Assembly (NCBI GenBank): GCA_030532685.1
Contig: JAUNKN010000007.1
Span: forward strand, 1-61,451
Reading direction: 5' to 3'
Length of the DNA: 61,451 bases
Source: Bacteroidales bacterium
GTDB taxonomy: Bacteria; Bacteroidota; Bacteroidia; Bacteroidales; Bacteroidaceae
The notes below the pieces were generated by a model. The model made no database searches, was not told the DNA's origin, and worked only from the letters and a program-made list of their open reading frames with translations. Positions 51,710-61,451 of this stretch are shown here, in pieces. Each line of letters starts with the position of its first letter. Position 1 is the stretch's first letter. The position numbers and the translations under genes were made by a program.

Positions 51710-54307
51710 ATGAAACTCAAGTACCTTTTGGTCGCACTCTGTGCTTTTTCGTATTCTTGGAGCAGTCAAGCTGCCCCTGTGAGCAAAGCGAAAGCCATGC
51801 AATTGGCTTCCCGCTATGTACGCTTGTCCTCTAACAAGAAACTGCATCCTGCTCAGTTCAAAGCCGCTCCTGGTGCAACTCCTGCCTACTACATCTTTAA
51901 CGACAAGGAGCAGAAAGGCTTTGTTATCGTTTCGGGCGACGACCGAACCGCCCCGATTTTGGGGTATGCTTCTGCTGGGCATCTCAACTTGAACCAACTG
52001 CCCGAACAGTTGCTCACATTGCTGGCTACTCATACCGACCAGCTGGAAAAGACGAAAGCGATGCCTTTCGCGCCCGGTCTTCCCACGCCTACGCCCAAAC
52101 CCAACCCTAAGGCAGTGAAAGGACCTTTGCTTCGTTCGTATTGGAACCAGAATGCCCCTTACAACAATTTGACTCCTCTCATTGGAAAGGAGCGCACAGT
52201 GACAGGCTGTGTAGGTACGGCCATGGCGCAACTCATGTACTACCACAAGTGGCCACTTCGAGGAAAAGGCTCGCACAGCTATTCGGCCAATGTCGGGCAT
52301 CTTTCGGTCAATTTTGCCGAATCGGTCTATGACTGGGCAAACATGCTCCCCAGGTATGTATATAGCGAGTCTGATGGGTTAGACCCTCGGCCTCGTCGTC
52401 CGCTTTGGAACGATGTGGAGGCGCAAGCTGTGGCCAAACTGATGCTCGATGCAGGGGTTGCCATAGGCACAAGATATGCGTTGAGCGATGTAGGGAGTGG
52501 TTCCAATGTGGGTGCTGCCGCAAAAGCACTGACCGACAATTTTGGCTATCATACCCAAACGCTCTATCGTAACAACACGCCTACTCATGAATTCTTGACG
52601 GCAATTAAACAGGAACTTGATGCCAGCAATCCTATACTGATGGTAGGCTCGCACGAAACCTCGGGACATGCTTGGGTGATAGATGGTTATGATGAAAATG
52701 GCTATTTACATGTCAATTGGGGCTGGGGAGGAATGAGCAACGGCTATTTTGCCCTCAGTTTCATGAGTCCTGACGATGCCGGCATTGGTGGCTTTGTAGG
52801 TGGTTACAACCAAGGGCAGGTGATAGTCCTTGCACATCCTAACAAAGAAGGAACAGAAGGTTTTGGCAATGAAACAAGCGTGTGTGCTTACCTTCAGCCC
52901 AATGCAGGGCTTCGATTTGAGACCGCAACGACCGATGTCGAGCAACGCAAGTTGAGCATTAAGGTGACACGGCTCGGAAAAAGGAAAGACCCTTCCTACA
53001 AAGCAAAAGTCGCGCTGGCCTTGCGCAATGAGCGAGGAGAGCAGTTGCACATTTTTGAGCACACGGACAATCTTGAAGGAAAGGAGCTCAATGCGGTGTA
53101 CAATGATTTCACGATGAGCCTTTCGCTTCCTGTGCTTGCCGATGGAGAGTACACATTGCACACCTTGTGCAAGTCTGCTCAACAGCCCGAAGATAAATGG
53201 CGAGTTGCAGGCAAAGACCTTCCTCTTCGCTTTTCGGTACATGCCGGAAAAGTGCTGCTTCCTGCTGAAGCACATCAAAAAGGAGTCGCTTTGAGTTTGC
53301 TGGCACCCCCTCAACAGCTCACTCCACTCTGGAAAGGCGAAGCGACGAGCCTCCAGCTTTCCATTGCCAACCCTACTCCCTATGATACAGAATTTGGCAA
53401 CATTGTGTTGCGCCTGAAACGAAACGGAGAGAGCAAGGAAGTTGTAGTGACACAATTTCGTTTCCACGATCACAGCCGCTACGATGGCATCGTTTCCCTC
53501 AGCTCGGCACTTCCTAATCCTTTGGAGGTGGGCGTCTATGACGTCGAATTCCTGTTTCGCCGCACGGGAGTGGAGCATGTCATAGCCAACCCTTTTGCGC
53601 CGTGTCAAGTAGAAGTACTCGAGAGTGCAGGCAAACCTATCCTTACCTTGGCGCAGGACTATCAGAGTCGAAATGGAACCAGCCGCAGCGTCAGCTTCAA
53701 GCAAGGAGAATACGACTGGATGGGCGAACGTGTAGCGTTGAAAAAACTCAATCCACAAGGACTTACCTTACACAGCATTCTTTACAATAAGAGCGATGTT
53801 CTCTTCAATGGCAAGCTGGCTTTTGCACTTGTTCATCCACAAACTGGAGCAAGATATGCCTTGGAAACCAAAGAGAATGCCGAAGTTCGTCCTCAAGCAT
53901 TAAGCGACCTCGTAGTCGAACTGTCTCGTCAACTTCTGGAGCAACTTCCCAAAAATGAACGACTCGAATTGCGTATCTTTGCGACCATAGATGGTGTGGA
54001 GCGCGAGGTATGGGGCAATGGCGTATATCGTCGTGCACTCGTATTGAGCGATGCCGACGACTCTCCCGTGACACATATTTCTACCCTCCACCAAGAGGTG
54101 GTTTCGCTACACGTTGGTGCCCAGCAGCTCGTGCTGCGTGGGGTGCGTAAGGGCGAACGAGTGCAAATTGTTGCGCTGACAGGAAAAGTGCTGTATCAAA
54201 CAGCGGTCGCAACACCTTCAGAATGGAGTTTGCCTATTGCTGGGCTACCTGCAGGAAGCTATGTGCTGCGAGTAGGAACGTATGCTTGCAAGTTCTTCGT
54301 CCCTTAG
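51710..54307 (+). CDS. Secreted C10-family cysteine protease (streptopain/interpain-like) with T9SS sorting domain
   Basis: A protein of 865 residues from ATG 51710 (MKLKYLLVALCAFSYSWSSQ, signal cleavage near QAAP); the frame is open from 51635, but that start lacks a signal peptide. The prodomain is at ~20-130 (AKAMQLASRYVRLS, GFVIVSGDDRTAPILGY). In the catalytic domain (~140-385), Cys167 lies in TVTGCVGTAMAQLMYYHKWP and His320 in GHAWVIDGYDENGYLHVNWG. Two or more beta-sandwich modules follow. The final ~80 residues (VQIVALTGKVLYQT, LPAGSYVLRVGTYACKFFVP) are a type A T9SS sorting domain. The architecture matches interpain A-like enzymes of Prevotella. Confidence 0.92.
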   Translation: MKLKYLLVALCAFSYSWSSQAAPVSKAKAMQLASRYVRLSSNKKLHPAQFKAAPGATPAYYIFNDKEQKGFVIVSGDDRTAPILGYASAGHLNLNQLPEQLLTLLATHTDQLEKTKAMPFAPGLPTPTPKPNPKAVKGPLLRSYWNQNAPYNNLTPLIGKERTVTGCVGTAMAQLMYYHKWPLRGKGSHSYSANVGHLSVNFAESVYDWANMLPRYVYSESDGLDPRPRRPLWNDVEAQAVAKLMLDAGVAIGTRYALSDVGSGSNVGAAAKALTDNFGYHTQTLYRNNTPTHEFLTAIKQELDASNPILMVGSHETSGHAWVIDGYDENGYLHVNWGWGGMSNGYFALSFMSPDDAGIGGFVGGYNQGQVIVLAHPNKEGTEGFGNETSVCAYLQPNAGLRFETATTDVEQRKLSIKVTRLGKRKDPSYKAKVALALRNERGEQLHIFEHTDNLEGKELNAVYNDFTMSLSLPVLADGEYTLHTLCKSAQQPEDKWRVAGKDLPLRFSVHAGKVLLPAEAHQKGVALSLLAPPQQLTPLWKGEATSLQLSIANPTPYDTEFGNIVLRLKRNGESKEVVVTQFRFHDHSRYDGIVSLSSALPNPLEVGVYDVEFLFRRTGVEHVIANPFAPCQVEVLESAGKPILTLAQDYQSRNGTSRSVSFKQGEYDWMGERVALKKLNPQGLTLHSILYNKSDVLFNGKLAFALVHPQTGARYALETKENAEVRPQALSDLVVELSRQLLEQLPKNERLELRIFATIDGVEREVWGNGVYRRALVLSDADDSPVTHISTLHQEVVSLHVGAQQLVLRGVRKGERVQIVALTGKVLYQTAVATPSEWSLPIAGLPAGSYVLRVGTYACKFFVP

Positions 54308-54331
54308 CCATTTTCTTATGGTCTTGAACTA

Positions 54332-54380
54332 ACAAAGAGTGCTACATGGATAAGCTTTCCATGTAGCACTCTTTGTTTTT
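54332..54380 (+). terminator. Very strong terminator between convergent genes
   Basis: A perfect 19-bp stem: left arm 54332-54350 (ACAAAGAGTGCTACATGGA), loop TAAGCTT, right arm 54358-54376, followed by TTTT and ATTG. It lies 24 nt after the protease stop and can also protect the convergent prfC transcript. Confidence 0.93.
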
Positions 54381-54439
54381 ATTGAATAGAGGGAGAAGAA
54401 AGTAGCATAGCTTTCTCTCCTTTTTTATTGTCGAAGGCT

Positions 54440-56011
54440 CTAAAACTCGCTCGTGAAGTGGAAGCGTATGCCCTTGAAGTCTTGTTGCGCCATTTGGAGT
54501 ACGTAGCCCGAATCGGCTAAGAATACATCGCGTCCCTCGCGGTCTTTAGCCATGTATTGGTACTTGCGCTTCTTGAATTGCTCCAATTCGGCAGGGTCGT
54601 CGCTATCTATCCAACAAGCCTTGTAGAGACTGATGGGTTCCCAGCGGCATTTGGCGCCATATTCGTTTTCGAGACGATATTGGATAACTTCAAATTGCAG
54701 TTGTCCCACCGTACCGATAATTTTTCGGCCATTGAATTCATTGACAAATAGCTGAGCCACTCCTTCGTCCATGAGCTGGTCGATGCCACGTTGCAACTGC
54801 TTCGTTTTCATGGGGTCGGCATTTTCGATGTACTTGAACATCTCGGGCGAGAAAGAAGGAAGACCACGGAAGTGCATCACTTCGCCTTCGGTCAGCGTGT
54901 CGCCTATCTTGAAGATGCCGTTGTCGGGAAGGCCGATGATGTCGCCGGGCCAAGCCTCGTCGATGGTTTCTTTGCGCTGGGCCATGAATTGTGTAGGCGA
55001 GGAGAAACGCACCGATTTTCCATTGCGAACGTGCAGATAGGGAGCGTTGCGCACAAATTTCCCCGAGCACACCTTGCAAAACGCGATGCAGGAGCGGTGA
55101 TTAGGGTCGATGTTGGCCGTGATTTTGAAGATAAAGCCAGAGAACTTTTTCTCTTCGGGATCGACCATACGCTCTTCAGCTTGCGTGGGGCGAGGAGCAG
55201 GAGCGATTTGTACGAAGCAATCGAGCAACTCTTTCACGCCGAAATTGTTGAGGGCCGAACCGAAAAACACGGGGGCAATGTCGGCATCGAGATAGGTTTG
55301 CACGTCAAATTCGGGATATACCCCGTCGATGAGTTCCAAATCTTCGCGCAACTTCGCGGCATCGCTTTCGCCCACGTTGGCCTCGAGTTCACCTGCGGCA
55401 TGGATGTCTACGGCCACTTTTTCAGTGACCTTCTGTTTGTCGGCAGCGAAAAGATTGAGCTGCTGCTCGTAAATGTTGTACACCCCCTTGAAGCGCTGCC
55501 CCTGGTTGATGGGCCAAGAGAGTGGGCGAACGCCAATTTGCAATTCTTCTTCCAGCTCGTCGAGCAAATCGAAAGGATCGCGTCCTTCGCGGTCCATCTT
55601 GTTCACATAGATGATGACGGGAGTTTTGCGCATGCGGCACACCGTCATGAGTTTGCGCGTTTGTGCTTCCACACCCTTTGCTCCGTCCACCACGATGATG
55701 GCACTATCTACTGCGGTGAGCGTACGGAAGGTGTCTTCGGCAAAATCTTGGTGACCAGGTGTGTCGAGGATGTTCACCTTGTAGCCTTCGTAGTCAAACT
55801 CCATCACCGAGGTGGTCACGGAGATACCACGCTGCTTTTCAATTTCCATCCAGTCGGAAGTGGCCGTCTTCTTGATTTTATTGCTTTTCACGGCGCCTGC
55901 CACTTGGATTTGACCTCCAAAAAGCAGGAGCTTTTCGGTCAGAGTGGTTTTACCTGCGTCGGGGTGAGAGATGATGGCAAAGGTGCGTCGTCGCGCGATT
56001 TCTGGATTCAT
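54440..56011 (-). CDS. prfC: Peptide chain release factor 3
   Basis: A protein of 523 residues. It is a translational GTPase that recycles RF1/RF2. G motifs: [47 protein letters not shown] and [18 protein letters not shown]. The C-terminal RF3 domain is present ([34 protein letters not shown]). It starts 5 nt after the tamB stop, so it is cotranscribed with an envelope gene. Confidence 0.97.
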   Translation of the reverse strand: MNPEIARRRTFAIISHPDAGKTTLTEKLLLFGGQIQVAGAVKSNKIKKTATSDWMEIEKQRGISVTTSVMEFDYEGYKVNILDTPGHQDFAEDTFRTLTAVDSAIIVVDGAKGVEAQTRKLMTVCRMRKTPVIIYVNKMDREGRDPFDLLDELEEELQIGVRPLSWPINQGQRFKGVYNIYEQQLNLFAADKQKVTEKVAVDIHAAGELEANVGESDAAKLREDLELIDGVYPEFDVQTYLDADIAPVFFGSALNNFGVKELLDCFVQIAPAPRPTQAEERMVDPEEKKFSGFIFKITANIDPNHRSCIAFCKVCSGKFVRNAPYLHVRNGKSVRFSSPTQFMAQRKETIDEAWPGDIIGLPDNGIFKIGDTLTEGEVMHFRGLPSFSPEMFKYIENADPMKTKQLQRGIDQLMDEGVAQLFVNEFNGRKIIGTVGQLQFEVIQYRLENEYGAKCRWEPISLYKACWIDSDDPAELEQFKKRKYQYMAKDREGRDVFLADSGYVLQMAQQDFKGIRFHFTSEF

Positions 56012-56016
56012 ATATC

Positions 56017-59000
56017 TTATTTCGGTTGTTTCGTTTGTGGTTTTCGTTTACGACGGAAGAGGTCGAGGAAACTGCTGAAGTCTCGTTTCAGCTGGACACC
56101 AAGGCCCTGCGTCGTAAGCGTAGATTTGGAGAAATAGCGATCGTTTGTTTCGCTATAAGCCTTCAGGCTGACATTGCCTGTGGGAGTGAGTAAATAGTGC
56201 ACATCGAAGTCGCCTACGAAATTGGTAGTGGCGGCTTCTCGCTCATGGTAGCCCACCTTTCCGTTCACCAAGAGGCGATTGTTGAGCAGGCGTCCCGAGA
56301 GTAGACCGTCCACTTCCATGTCGTTCCAGCCCAATTGACCTGTCGCTACGTTGGCTCCCAAACTCCAGTTGCTGGTACCCAGTGCATTGCTCAGGATATT
56401 GGTGAGTTGTGAGGACAAGGTGCTGGCCAGCAGCGACTTCATCATGACTTCCGATTGTGACTGCTGAGCCCCGCCCTGCGTAGCGGCATAATTGTAGGTG
56501 AAGAAGCGTCCCACACCGAGCAGGTAGAGTACTTGCATGGTGCGATCTTCGTCCGAGGCAATGAGTTGGCGCACCATCGCCTTTTCGTCTTCGCCCACGT
56601 TGGGAAGGTCAAAATCCAAGGCGAGCTGCATATTGCTCACTTTGCCCGAGAAGTCGATGAGGCAGTTTACGGGTGTCGTATTGTTGGTAAAGCCTGCTCC
56701 GAAATTGAGGTCGGCCAGCGAAGCCGAATTGACCATGTAGGAGGCATGCACATCGACCTCGGCATCGAGTGGATCGCCTGCAAAATTGACCGTCCCATTG
56801 GGCAGGAGGGTGAAGGTCTTTTTGATGATGTTTTGAATGCTCAAATCATAAGTGCCTCGCCGCACAGTGTAGGTGCCAAACATTTGGAAACCTCCCTTGT
56901 TGTAGTAGCTGGCCTGAATGGGTCCTTCGCCGTGCACCGTGATGACATCGCCACTTTTGATGTCGGTGATCATGCGTAGCGTACTGCTGGGGCGAACATC
57001 GACCTCCATATTCAGTCGGATGTCGGTTTTACTTTCCGTCTCACGCTGACTGAGGAGAAGACGCGCCATCTGTTCGTGCAGCAAACTGTCTTGAGATTCA
57101 CTGTTTTGTAGTGTTAAGAGTTGCTGGTCGGCCTCTTCTGGTTTGTCCAAAATATAAGTGAGCGTGCTCCCACCCTCAGTGACCACGCTGATATTGGCAT
57201 TCATCTGTCCCGGATGGCCTATTATGCGCACGTCGCCCGAGCCAAAGGCCGTCGCATAAAAAGGCATATCCACCTCGTAAGGACGATCGTAGAGCTTGAT
57301 GTGTTGTCCCGTCACCGAGAAATCGTAGCTCATGTCGTGCAGATGTCTGTGTCGCAACACGCCTTGCACACTACCGCTGCCTTGAAGGCTATCGGTGAGT
57401 TGTGCATTGAGCAGGCGAAAAGCACCTGGCTCTACGACAATGTCGGCATCGTGAGCATGATAAGTAACGCCCGTGATCGGCACATGAAGTGAAGCTGTAG
57501 CACGCTCGCGCCCTTCAAAGTCGATGGCTTTGAAGCTGCCAAACACGCGACAGTGTCCCGATGCACGACCTCGAATGTCTTGGAAAATATCGGTGATGTA
57601 GTGGTTGAGAAAGTCGACAGGCGTGTTTTCACCCTCTACCAGCAAGTCGATTTTCTTGTGTCCCAGGCCTATTTCGCCCTTGACCTTCGTGAAGGCATTC
57701 TTTCCCTCGCTCATGAGTGCATCGAGGTGTATGCTTTGGTCTGCTCCCTCGAAACGTCCTGTAATTTGGGCACGTCCCAAAGGAGTATTGTTGAAGTGAA
57801 ATTGAGGTATATCGAGTTGAGCAGTCAGTAGGGGCGCGCCTCCTTCGTCGGGGCGCAACAAGCCATTGCCTGTGGCGCGTCCCTTAAAAGTAACGACTTC
57901 CAAACCCGTGAGTAGATTGATGGCACTCACGTCCACTTTGCGTAGCAGGAGGGCTATGCCTGAGCTATTCTGTGCATAAGCCCCCGAGAGCGACACCATC
58001 TGATCGCTGTGAGCCAGCGTAAAGTTGGTGATGTCCAACTGCCCATTGTCAAAGCGTATGTTGCTGGGGTGCACATTCCATGTGTTGCCATAGATGGTGA
58101 AACTCGTAGGCAGGATATCGGCATCGAAGCGTAGTTTACCTCCTCCTTGAGGGAGTTGTAGTGTGGTGCGCGTTTCGAGTTTACCGTAAAAGAACTGATG
58201 CGCCAAGTCACGCCATTGCAGTTCGGCATATAGCTTGTCGTTTTCCGTATGTGCCGTTACTTCGAGGGCAATGTTGCTCTTGGCGGCAGGCTTCTGCGCT
58301 TTGGCCAGTAGGGTGAGCTTGTTCTGCTCGTTGCGCACAGCTATCGAAGCCTGATGCAAGGTCGCTGCTCCGATGGACAATTCGGGCGCTGAAGCCGTGA
58401 GGCGTAGTCCTTCTCCATTGGTCGCGAGGGAGCCTTCGATTTCTACTGTTTGAGGAGTTGAGAGGTCAAGGCGAGCAATGCGACGCAAGAAGTCACTGCG
58501 GTGCAAATGGAGAGCGAAAGATAGCGTGGGCGCAGCCACAGCGCGTGGATGCAAGGGGAGAGCCTTGTCGTTGACTTGTTGGGTGAGCGCTTCGATTTGG
58601 TTGAGAATCGTGGCACGCAGGCCTGAGGGCGAAAGCACACCGCTGAGGTCCATATCTGCAAAATCGGAACGCAATCGCAACTGAGTGCCCGCTTCTTGAG
58701 GAGTGGCGCTTAGGGAGAGGCGGTGGAGGTGGTAGGGAGGCTGTTCGGGTTCGTTCATCACCAGATTGCGCAGCTCGATGTTTCCCTCGGGTTGGTGTAG
58801 GGAGAGCGAGGGAATCTCGGCCTCGGCCTCAAAAGCAAAGGTGGCAGGCCCCCAATAGTGGCTCAAGCCCCAAGCCGCAGGCGAGAATCGTTGCACTTGA
58901 GTTTTGAGTTGCAGGTGGCTTGGTTGCCACTGGGCATTGACGTGTGCAGCAGCCTTCAAGTCCAGTTGCGTTTGTACATCGCGCGAGTTCAAGTGTAGCT

Positions 59001-60447
59001 GTGCTTGTCCGTCGCGCAAACTTCCCTCGGCCATAAGGTCTTTCACGTTTTTGCCGCGCAGTTGCATGCTGGGCACACTGAGGCGAAAATCTCCCTCGGG
59101 CTGAGTCTTGCTCCAATCAACCTGTCCGCTAAATTCCAATTGCGCTTGGCTCGGCATCCATTCGTGCTGCAAGAGCTGCGAGGGCGATAAATTGCGAGAG
59201 GAGAGCTTACCCCGTATTTGTTGAGCCTGATAGGCCACATCGGCTTGTATCTCTCCAAGCGTAGAGAAGATTTCGCCCTGAAAATGACTACGTCCTTGTG
59301 CCTCGTAGCGGCCTTTGCCTTGTAGGCGAACATCTCCGAGCTTTTGGAGCAAAGGAGGATAGGTTTTTTGCCCAAAAGCAGCGTAGAGTGCCGAGGCTAA
59401 GTGGGAGCGAAGCTGTAGTGCTGCTCGCGAGGCTTTGGCTTGTTTTAATTTCCCTTTCTCCATAGCGAGAATGAAATCGCCACGCAGTGCAAAAGCATCG
59501 GTTTGACTTTGTAGGTCAAATTGGGAGAGACGAATGCTTCCCGGCGCAAGCGCATAGTGCGTGTTGAGGTGCAGCACTTGCTGCACTTGTTTCAACTGAG
59601 GGAGGAAGGGGAGAATATCGCGCGTAGACAAGCGGGCATCGCGCAAATCGCCTTGCACGTGCAAGGTGCGTAGCATTTGCGGGAGCGAATCGCCTTCGTA
59701 ACGAGCCACGATACGCTTTTGGCGCAAACGGGAGTGGGGGGTGAGCAAGGCCAAGTCCTGAACGACGGCTTCTTTGCGGTTGGCCGCGATGCACAGTTGT
59801 AGGTCGCGCAACTCGAGTCCACAGGCTTCGCGAGCAGCAAGGCGTCGCACGCGGAGATTCAAGCTGTCGGGGGTGAGCGTTTTCAGGCTCACATTGGCGT
59901 CAATGTCCTTGAGGTCGAGGTGGTGAGGCGAAAATCTCCCAGCCAATGGCCGTGGGTGGTGCAGAGCATCGTAGCTCAACCGGCAACGCCGCAAGATGAG
60001 CGAATTGATGCGCAGGTCCAAACGCGAAGGACTTTTCTCCTCACTTTTGAAAGCGTCGAGGAGATACTGAAAGTTGGTTGGGCTCTTTGCCGAAGTCTTG
60101 TAGAGCTGAATGTCGGTGTCGATGAGCGCAATGTTGCGCAGGGCAATGCGTCCCTGAAGGAGAGGGGCTATTTGCACCTTGGCCATGAGCAGGTGGCTCT
60201 GTAGGAGTGTTTTGCCTTGCTGGTCTTTGAGCAGCACGTCGTGTAGGTGCACACTATTGAGCAAGCCTATTTCAACGCGCCCTATTTGCACCTCGCTACG
60301 GAGCAACTGCCCCAGCTGCTGCTCCGTTTGGTGGGCCACAAACTGCTGTACCCTCGGGTGGTCGAGGGCAAACACGAGCAGGGCATAGGCCACGATGAGA
60401 AAACCTAAGGTGCTTTGAAAAAAGAGGCGTAGACGCTTGCGGAGCAT
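56017..60447 (-). CDS. tamB: TamB-family inter-membrane transport protein (DUF490)
   Basis: A protein of 1476 residues with a signal anchor ([20 protein letters not shown]) followed by the N-terminal [20 protein letters not shown] pattern. A very long beta-rich (taco-shaped) middle region follows. The C-terminal DUF490 domain is at ~1080-1476 ([58 protein letters not shown]). The family spans the periplasm and serves lipid transport or outer-membrane protein assembly. Its ATG overlaps the stop of the upstream beta-barrel gene (TAATG). No TamA/Omp85 gene is adjacent. Confidence 0.93.
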   Translation of the reverse strand: MLRKRLRLFFQSTLGFLIVAYALLVFALDHPRVQQFVAHQTEQQLGQLLRSEVQIGRVEIGLLNSVHLHDVLLKDQQGKTLLQSHLLMAKVQIAPLLQGRIALRNIALIDTDIQLYKTSAKSPTNFQYLLDAFKSEEKSPSRLDLRINSLILRRCRLSYDALHHPRPLAGRFSPHHLDLKDIDANVSLKTLTPDSLNLRVRRLAAREACGLELRDLQLCIAANRKEAVVQDLALLTPHSRLRQKRIVARYEGDSLPQMLRTLHVQGDLRDARLSTRDILPFLPQLKQVQQVLHLNTHYALAPGSIRLSQFDLQSQTDAFALRGDFILAMEKGKLKQAKASRAALQLRSHLASALYAAFGQKTYPPLLQKLGDVRLQGKGRYEAQGRSHFQGEIFSTLGEIQADVAYQAQQIRGKLSSRNLSPSQLLQHEWMPSQAQLEFSGQVDWSKTQPEGDFRLSVPSMQLRGKNVKDLMAEGSLRDGQAQLHLNSRDVQTQLDLKAAAHVNAQWQPSHLQLKTQVQRFSPAAWGLSHYWGPATFAFEAEAEIPSLSLHQPEGNIELRNLVMNEPEQPPYHLHRLSLSATPQEAGTQLRLRSDFADMDLSGVLSPSGLRATILNQIEALTQQVNDKALPLHPRAVAAPTLSFALHLHRSDFLRRIARLDLSTPQTVEIEGSLATNGEGLRLTASAPELSIGAATLHQASIAVRNEQNKLTLLAKAQKPAAKSNIALEVTAHTENDKLYAELQWRDLAHQFFYGKLETRTTLQLPQGGGKLRFDADILPTSFTIYGNTWNVHPSNIRFDNGQLDITNFTLAHSDQMVSLSGAYAQNSSGIALLLRKVDVSAINLLTGLEVVTFKGRATGNGLLRPDEGGAPLLTAQLDIPQFHFNNTPLGRAQITGRFEGADQSIHLDALMSEGKNAFTKVKGEIGLGHKKIDLLVEGENTPVDFLNHYITDIFQDIRGRASGHCRVFGSFKAIDFEGRERATASLHVPITGVTYHAHDADIVVEPGAFRLLNAQLTDSLQGSGSVQGVLRHRHLHDMSYDFSVTGQHIKLYDRPYEVDMPFYATAFGSGDVRIIGHPGQMNANISVVTEGGSTLTYILDKPEEADQQLLTLQNSESQDSLLHEQMARLLLSQRETESKTDIRLNMEVDVRPSSTLRMITDIKSGDVITVHGEGPIQASYYNKGGFQMFGTYTVRRGTYDLSIQNIIKKTFTLLPNGTVNFAGDPLDAEVDVHASYMVNSASLADLNFGAGFTNNTTPVNCLIDFSGKVSNMQLALDFDLPNVGEDEKAMVRQLIASDEDRTMQVLYLLGVGRFFTYNYAATQGGAQQSQSEVMMKSLLASTLSSQLTNILSNALGTSNWSLGANVATGQLGWNDMEVDGLLSGRLLNNRLLVNGKVGYHEREAATTNFVGDFDVHYLLTPTGNVSLKAYSETNDRYFSKSTLTTQGLGVQLKRDFSSFLDLFRRKRKPQTKQPK

Positions 60448-61166
60448 TATCGCTTCAGGTCGATGAGATAAGTGAGTTTAGCCATGATGGTGGCATGGGC
60501 CGAACGGCTAAAAGGGTCTTTCTTGGCGTTGTGAAAAATATCGGCCAGGCCATAATAGTAACGGGCGTCGAGCAAAAAACGCCCAATTCCCGTGCCCAAT
60601 TCCAGCCCTAATCCAGCCGTGATACCATAGTCGATGCGACGATCCAAGCTTTTGCCATATTGCAGATAAGCGTCGTTGGTACGATCGGGCACAGTGGTTT
60701 GTTGTGCTGTGCGTGTGGTCCACTGCTCGGAGCGCATCTCTTTGTCGGCAAAGGCATAGCCCACTTGCGGTCCTAAGAGCAGAAATCCCTTGACACCGTT
60801 CTGCTCCTTGCCCAGTGCTAAGCTGGTGAGCAAGGGTACTTGGATGTAGTGAATGTCGCGCTGGTAGGTGTCGGGGAGCTTGTTGCCGATGTAGGAGTGT
60901 ATATCCTCCGTCCAGCCGAGTCGTGCATAGTTCACTTCCATTTGGACTGCGGCGAGCAGAGCAAAATACTTTTCGCTCGTGAAACGCGCCGTGATGCCAA
61001 AAGTGGGGGCTTGATGCTGCACTTGTCGCACGGTGGGGGTGAAGGTTACTCGCGAAAGAGTCCAGCCTCCATTGAGGCCCACAGCCCACTCATTGCGAGG
61101 CGAACCCACTTGAGCTTGCACGGAAAGTGCGAAAAGAAGTAGAAAGACAGAGAGAAAATGGCGCAT
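60447..61166 (-). CDS. Outer-membrane beta-barrel protein (PorT-family fold)
   Basis: A protein of 239 residues from the ATG at 61166 (MRHFLSVFLLLFALSVQAQ, cleavage after QAQ); an in-frame ATG at 61181 is an alternative and the longer frame to 61262 is unlikely. Beta strands follow the OMP_b-brl_2 pattern: EWAVGLNGGWTLSRVTF, TFGITARFTSEKYFALLAAV, YIQVPLLTSLALG, KGFLLLGPQVGYAFA, DYGITAGLGLELGTGIG and FLLDARYYYGLADIFHNA. It is translationally coupled to tamB. It may be a small porin, an assembly partner or PorT-related; a T9SS role cannot be claimed from the fold alone. Confidence 0.83.
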   Translation of the reverse strand: MRHFLSVFLLLFALSVQAQVGSPRNEWAVGLNGGWTLSRVTFTPTVRQVQHQAPTFGITARFTSEKYFALLAAVQMEVNYARLGWTEDIHSYIGNKLPDTYQRDIHYIQVPLLTSLALGKEQNGVKGFLLLGPQVGYAFADKEMRSEQWTTRTAQQTTVPDRTNDAYLQYGKSLDRRIDYGITAGLGLELGTGIGRFLLDARYYYGLADIFHNAKKDPFSRSAHATIMAKLTYLIDLKR

Positions 61167-61235
61167 GGAAAGACGATACATTTTGTGCGCGAAGATACGG
61201 AAAAAAGCGCACTTTCTCTCCATACCTATAATATA

Positions 61236-61251
61236 AATGCACGCGCGCGTG
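61236..61251. repeat. Alternating C/G tract upstream of the beta-barrel gene
   Basis: ATGCACGCGCGCGTGG contains the palindrome CACGCGCGCGTG. It resembles the alternating tracts that bound the composite elements at 43.3 and 50.9 kb and, like them, lies within a few hundred nt of an ACGTAGG repeat (61385). Confidence 0.5.
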
Positions 61252-61268
61252 GTTTTCGCCATAGTGGC

Positions 61269-61300
61269 TTTGTCGCTCTCAAAAGAATTTGCTAATTTTG
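61269..61300 (+). promoter_or_regulatory. Promoter reading out of the right end of the window
   Basis: TTTG (61269-61272), a 20-nt spacer and TAATTTTG (61293-61300) is a perfect -33/-7 match on the plus strand. It points toward a gene beyond the window; the ACGTAGG repeat at 61385-61451 would be in its leader or end its transcript. Confidence 0.6.
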
Positions 61301-61384
61301 CTTCGTTTTTTGTGTCGTGCTTGGCTCAAGTAGCCTTGGGCTTGTCGTGGCGGGAAAATGCAGGTTGCGCAGTTGGATTTTCTG

Positions 61385-61451
61385 CTTCCCACGTAAAAAA
61401 TCCTACGTCCCACGCAGATTTTTTTTCTTCCCACGTAGAAAATCCTACGTC
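61385..61451. repeat. Tandem ACGTAGG repeat, copy 4 (runs off the window)
   Basis: A 25-nt unit beginning CTTCCCACGTA and ending AAAATCCTACGTC occurs at 61385-61409 and 61427-61451 with one mismatch, 42 nt apart. The spacer has CCACGCAG and a T8 run. Its reverse complement aligns with the repeat at 27519-27580, including the T/A tract and CTTCCCACGTAG flank, so it is the same family in the opposite orientation. Confidence 0.75.

Noticed and set aside
60447-61166. Naming the beta-barrel gene porT of the type IX secretion system
   Set aside because: Only the general small-barrel fold is visible; many unrelated proteins share it and no other T9SS gene is adjacent.

Overview
The window is a chromosomal segment of a Bacteroidetes species, most likely order Bacteroidales (Prevotellaceae- or Porphyromonadaceae-like; I cannot fix the genus). 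The evidence is two SusC/SusD pairs, lipoproteins with Cys-Asp/Glu-rich mature ends, a C10 protease with a C-terminal type IX secretion sorting domain, a TamB homologue, and promoters of the Bacteroidetes form TTG / ~20 nt / TAnnTTTG. No tRNA, rRNA, CRISPR array, transposase or phage gene was recognised.

Layout. (1) 1-19490: an envelope locus on the plus strand with two SusC/SusD pairs alternating with three fasciclin (FAS1) lipoproteins; no glycoside hydrolase, sulfatase or regulator is visible, and strong hairpins sit in two of the internal gaps. (2) 19.6-24.0 kb: a secreted PepSY-like protein, a dipeptidyl-peptidase-like S9 serine protease and an MFS transporter, probably a peptide-use module. 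(3) 24.1-27.3 kb, minus strand: kdsA, kdsD and a membrane acyltransferase (Kdo/LPS). (4) 27.7-39.8 kb, minus strand: a complete Wzx/Wzy-type surface polysaccharide cluster with two different initiating phosphoglycosyltransferases (WecA-like and WcaJ-like), four intact glycosyltransferases, one decayed glycosyltransferase, a Wzz-like chain-length protein, a Wzy-like polymerase, a Wzx-like flippase and a multi-SLBB export protein. (5) 39.9-42.8 kb, minus: rny, zapA, a ZapB-like coiled coil and an unknown gene. (6) 43.8-48.7 kb, minus: lipoprotein, exodeoxyribonuclease III, sppA, lpxK and purine nucleoside phosphorylase. (7) 48.9-50.7 kb, plus: rpsA, divergent from group 6. (8) 51.7-54.3 kb, plus: C10 cysteine protease. 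(9) 54.4-61.2 kb, minus: outer-membrane beta-barrel protein, tamB, prfC.

The most unusual non-coding content is a family of dispersed intergenic repeats. Near-perfect palindromes of 46-59 nt sharing ACGTGGGACGTAGGATTTT-like cores occur at 27.5, 43.7 and 51.2 kb, with a tandem relative at 61.4 kb. At 43.3-43.7 and 50.85-51.26 kb the palindrome forms part of a larger composite element of about 410-425 nt: alternating C/G tract, T-tract plus CTTCCAC repeats, second alternating C/G tract, purine-rich spacer, palindrome. I know of no described element with this architecture, and it is the best candidate here for something undescribed.
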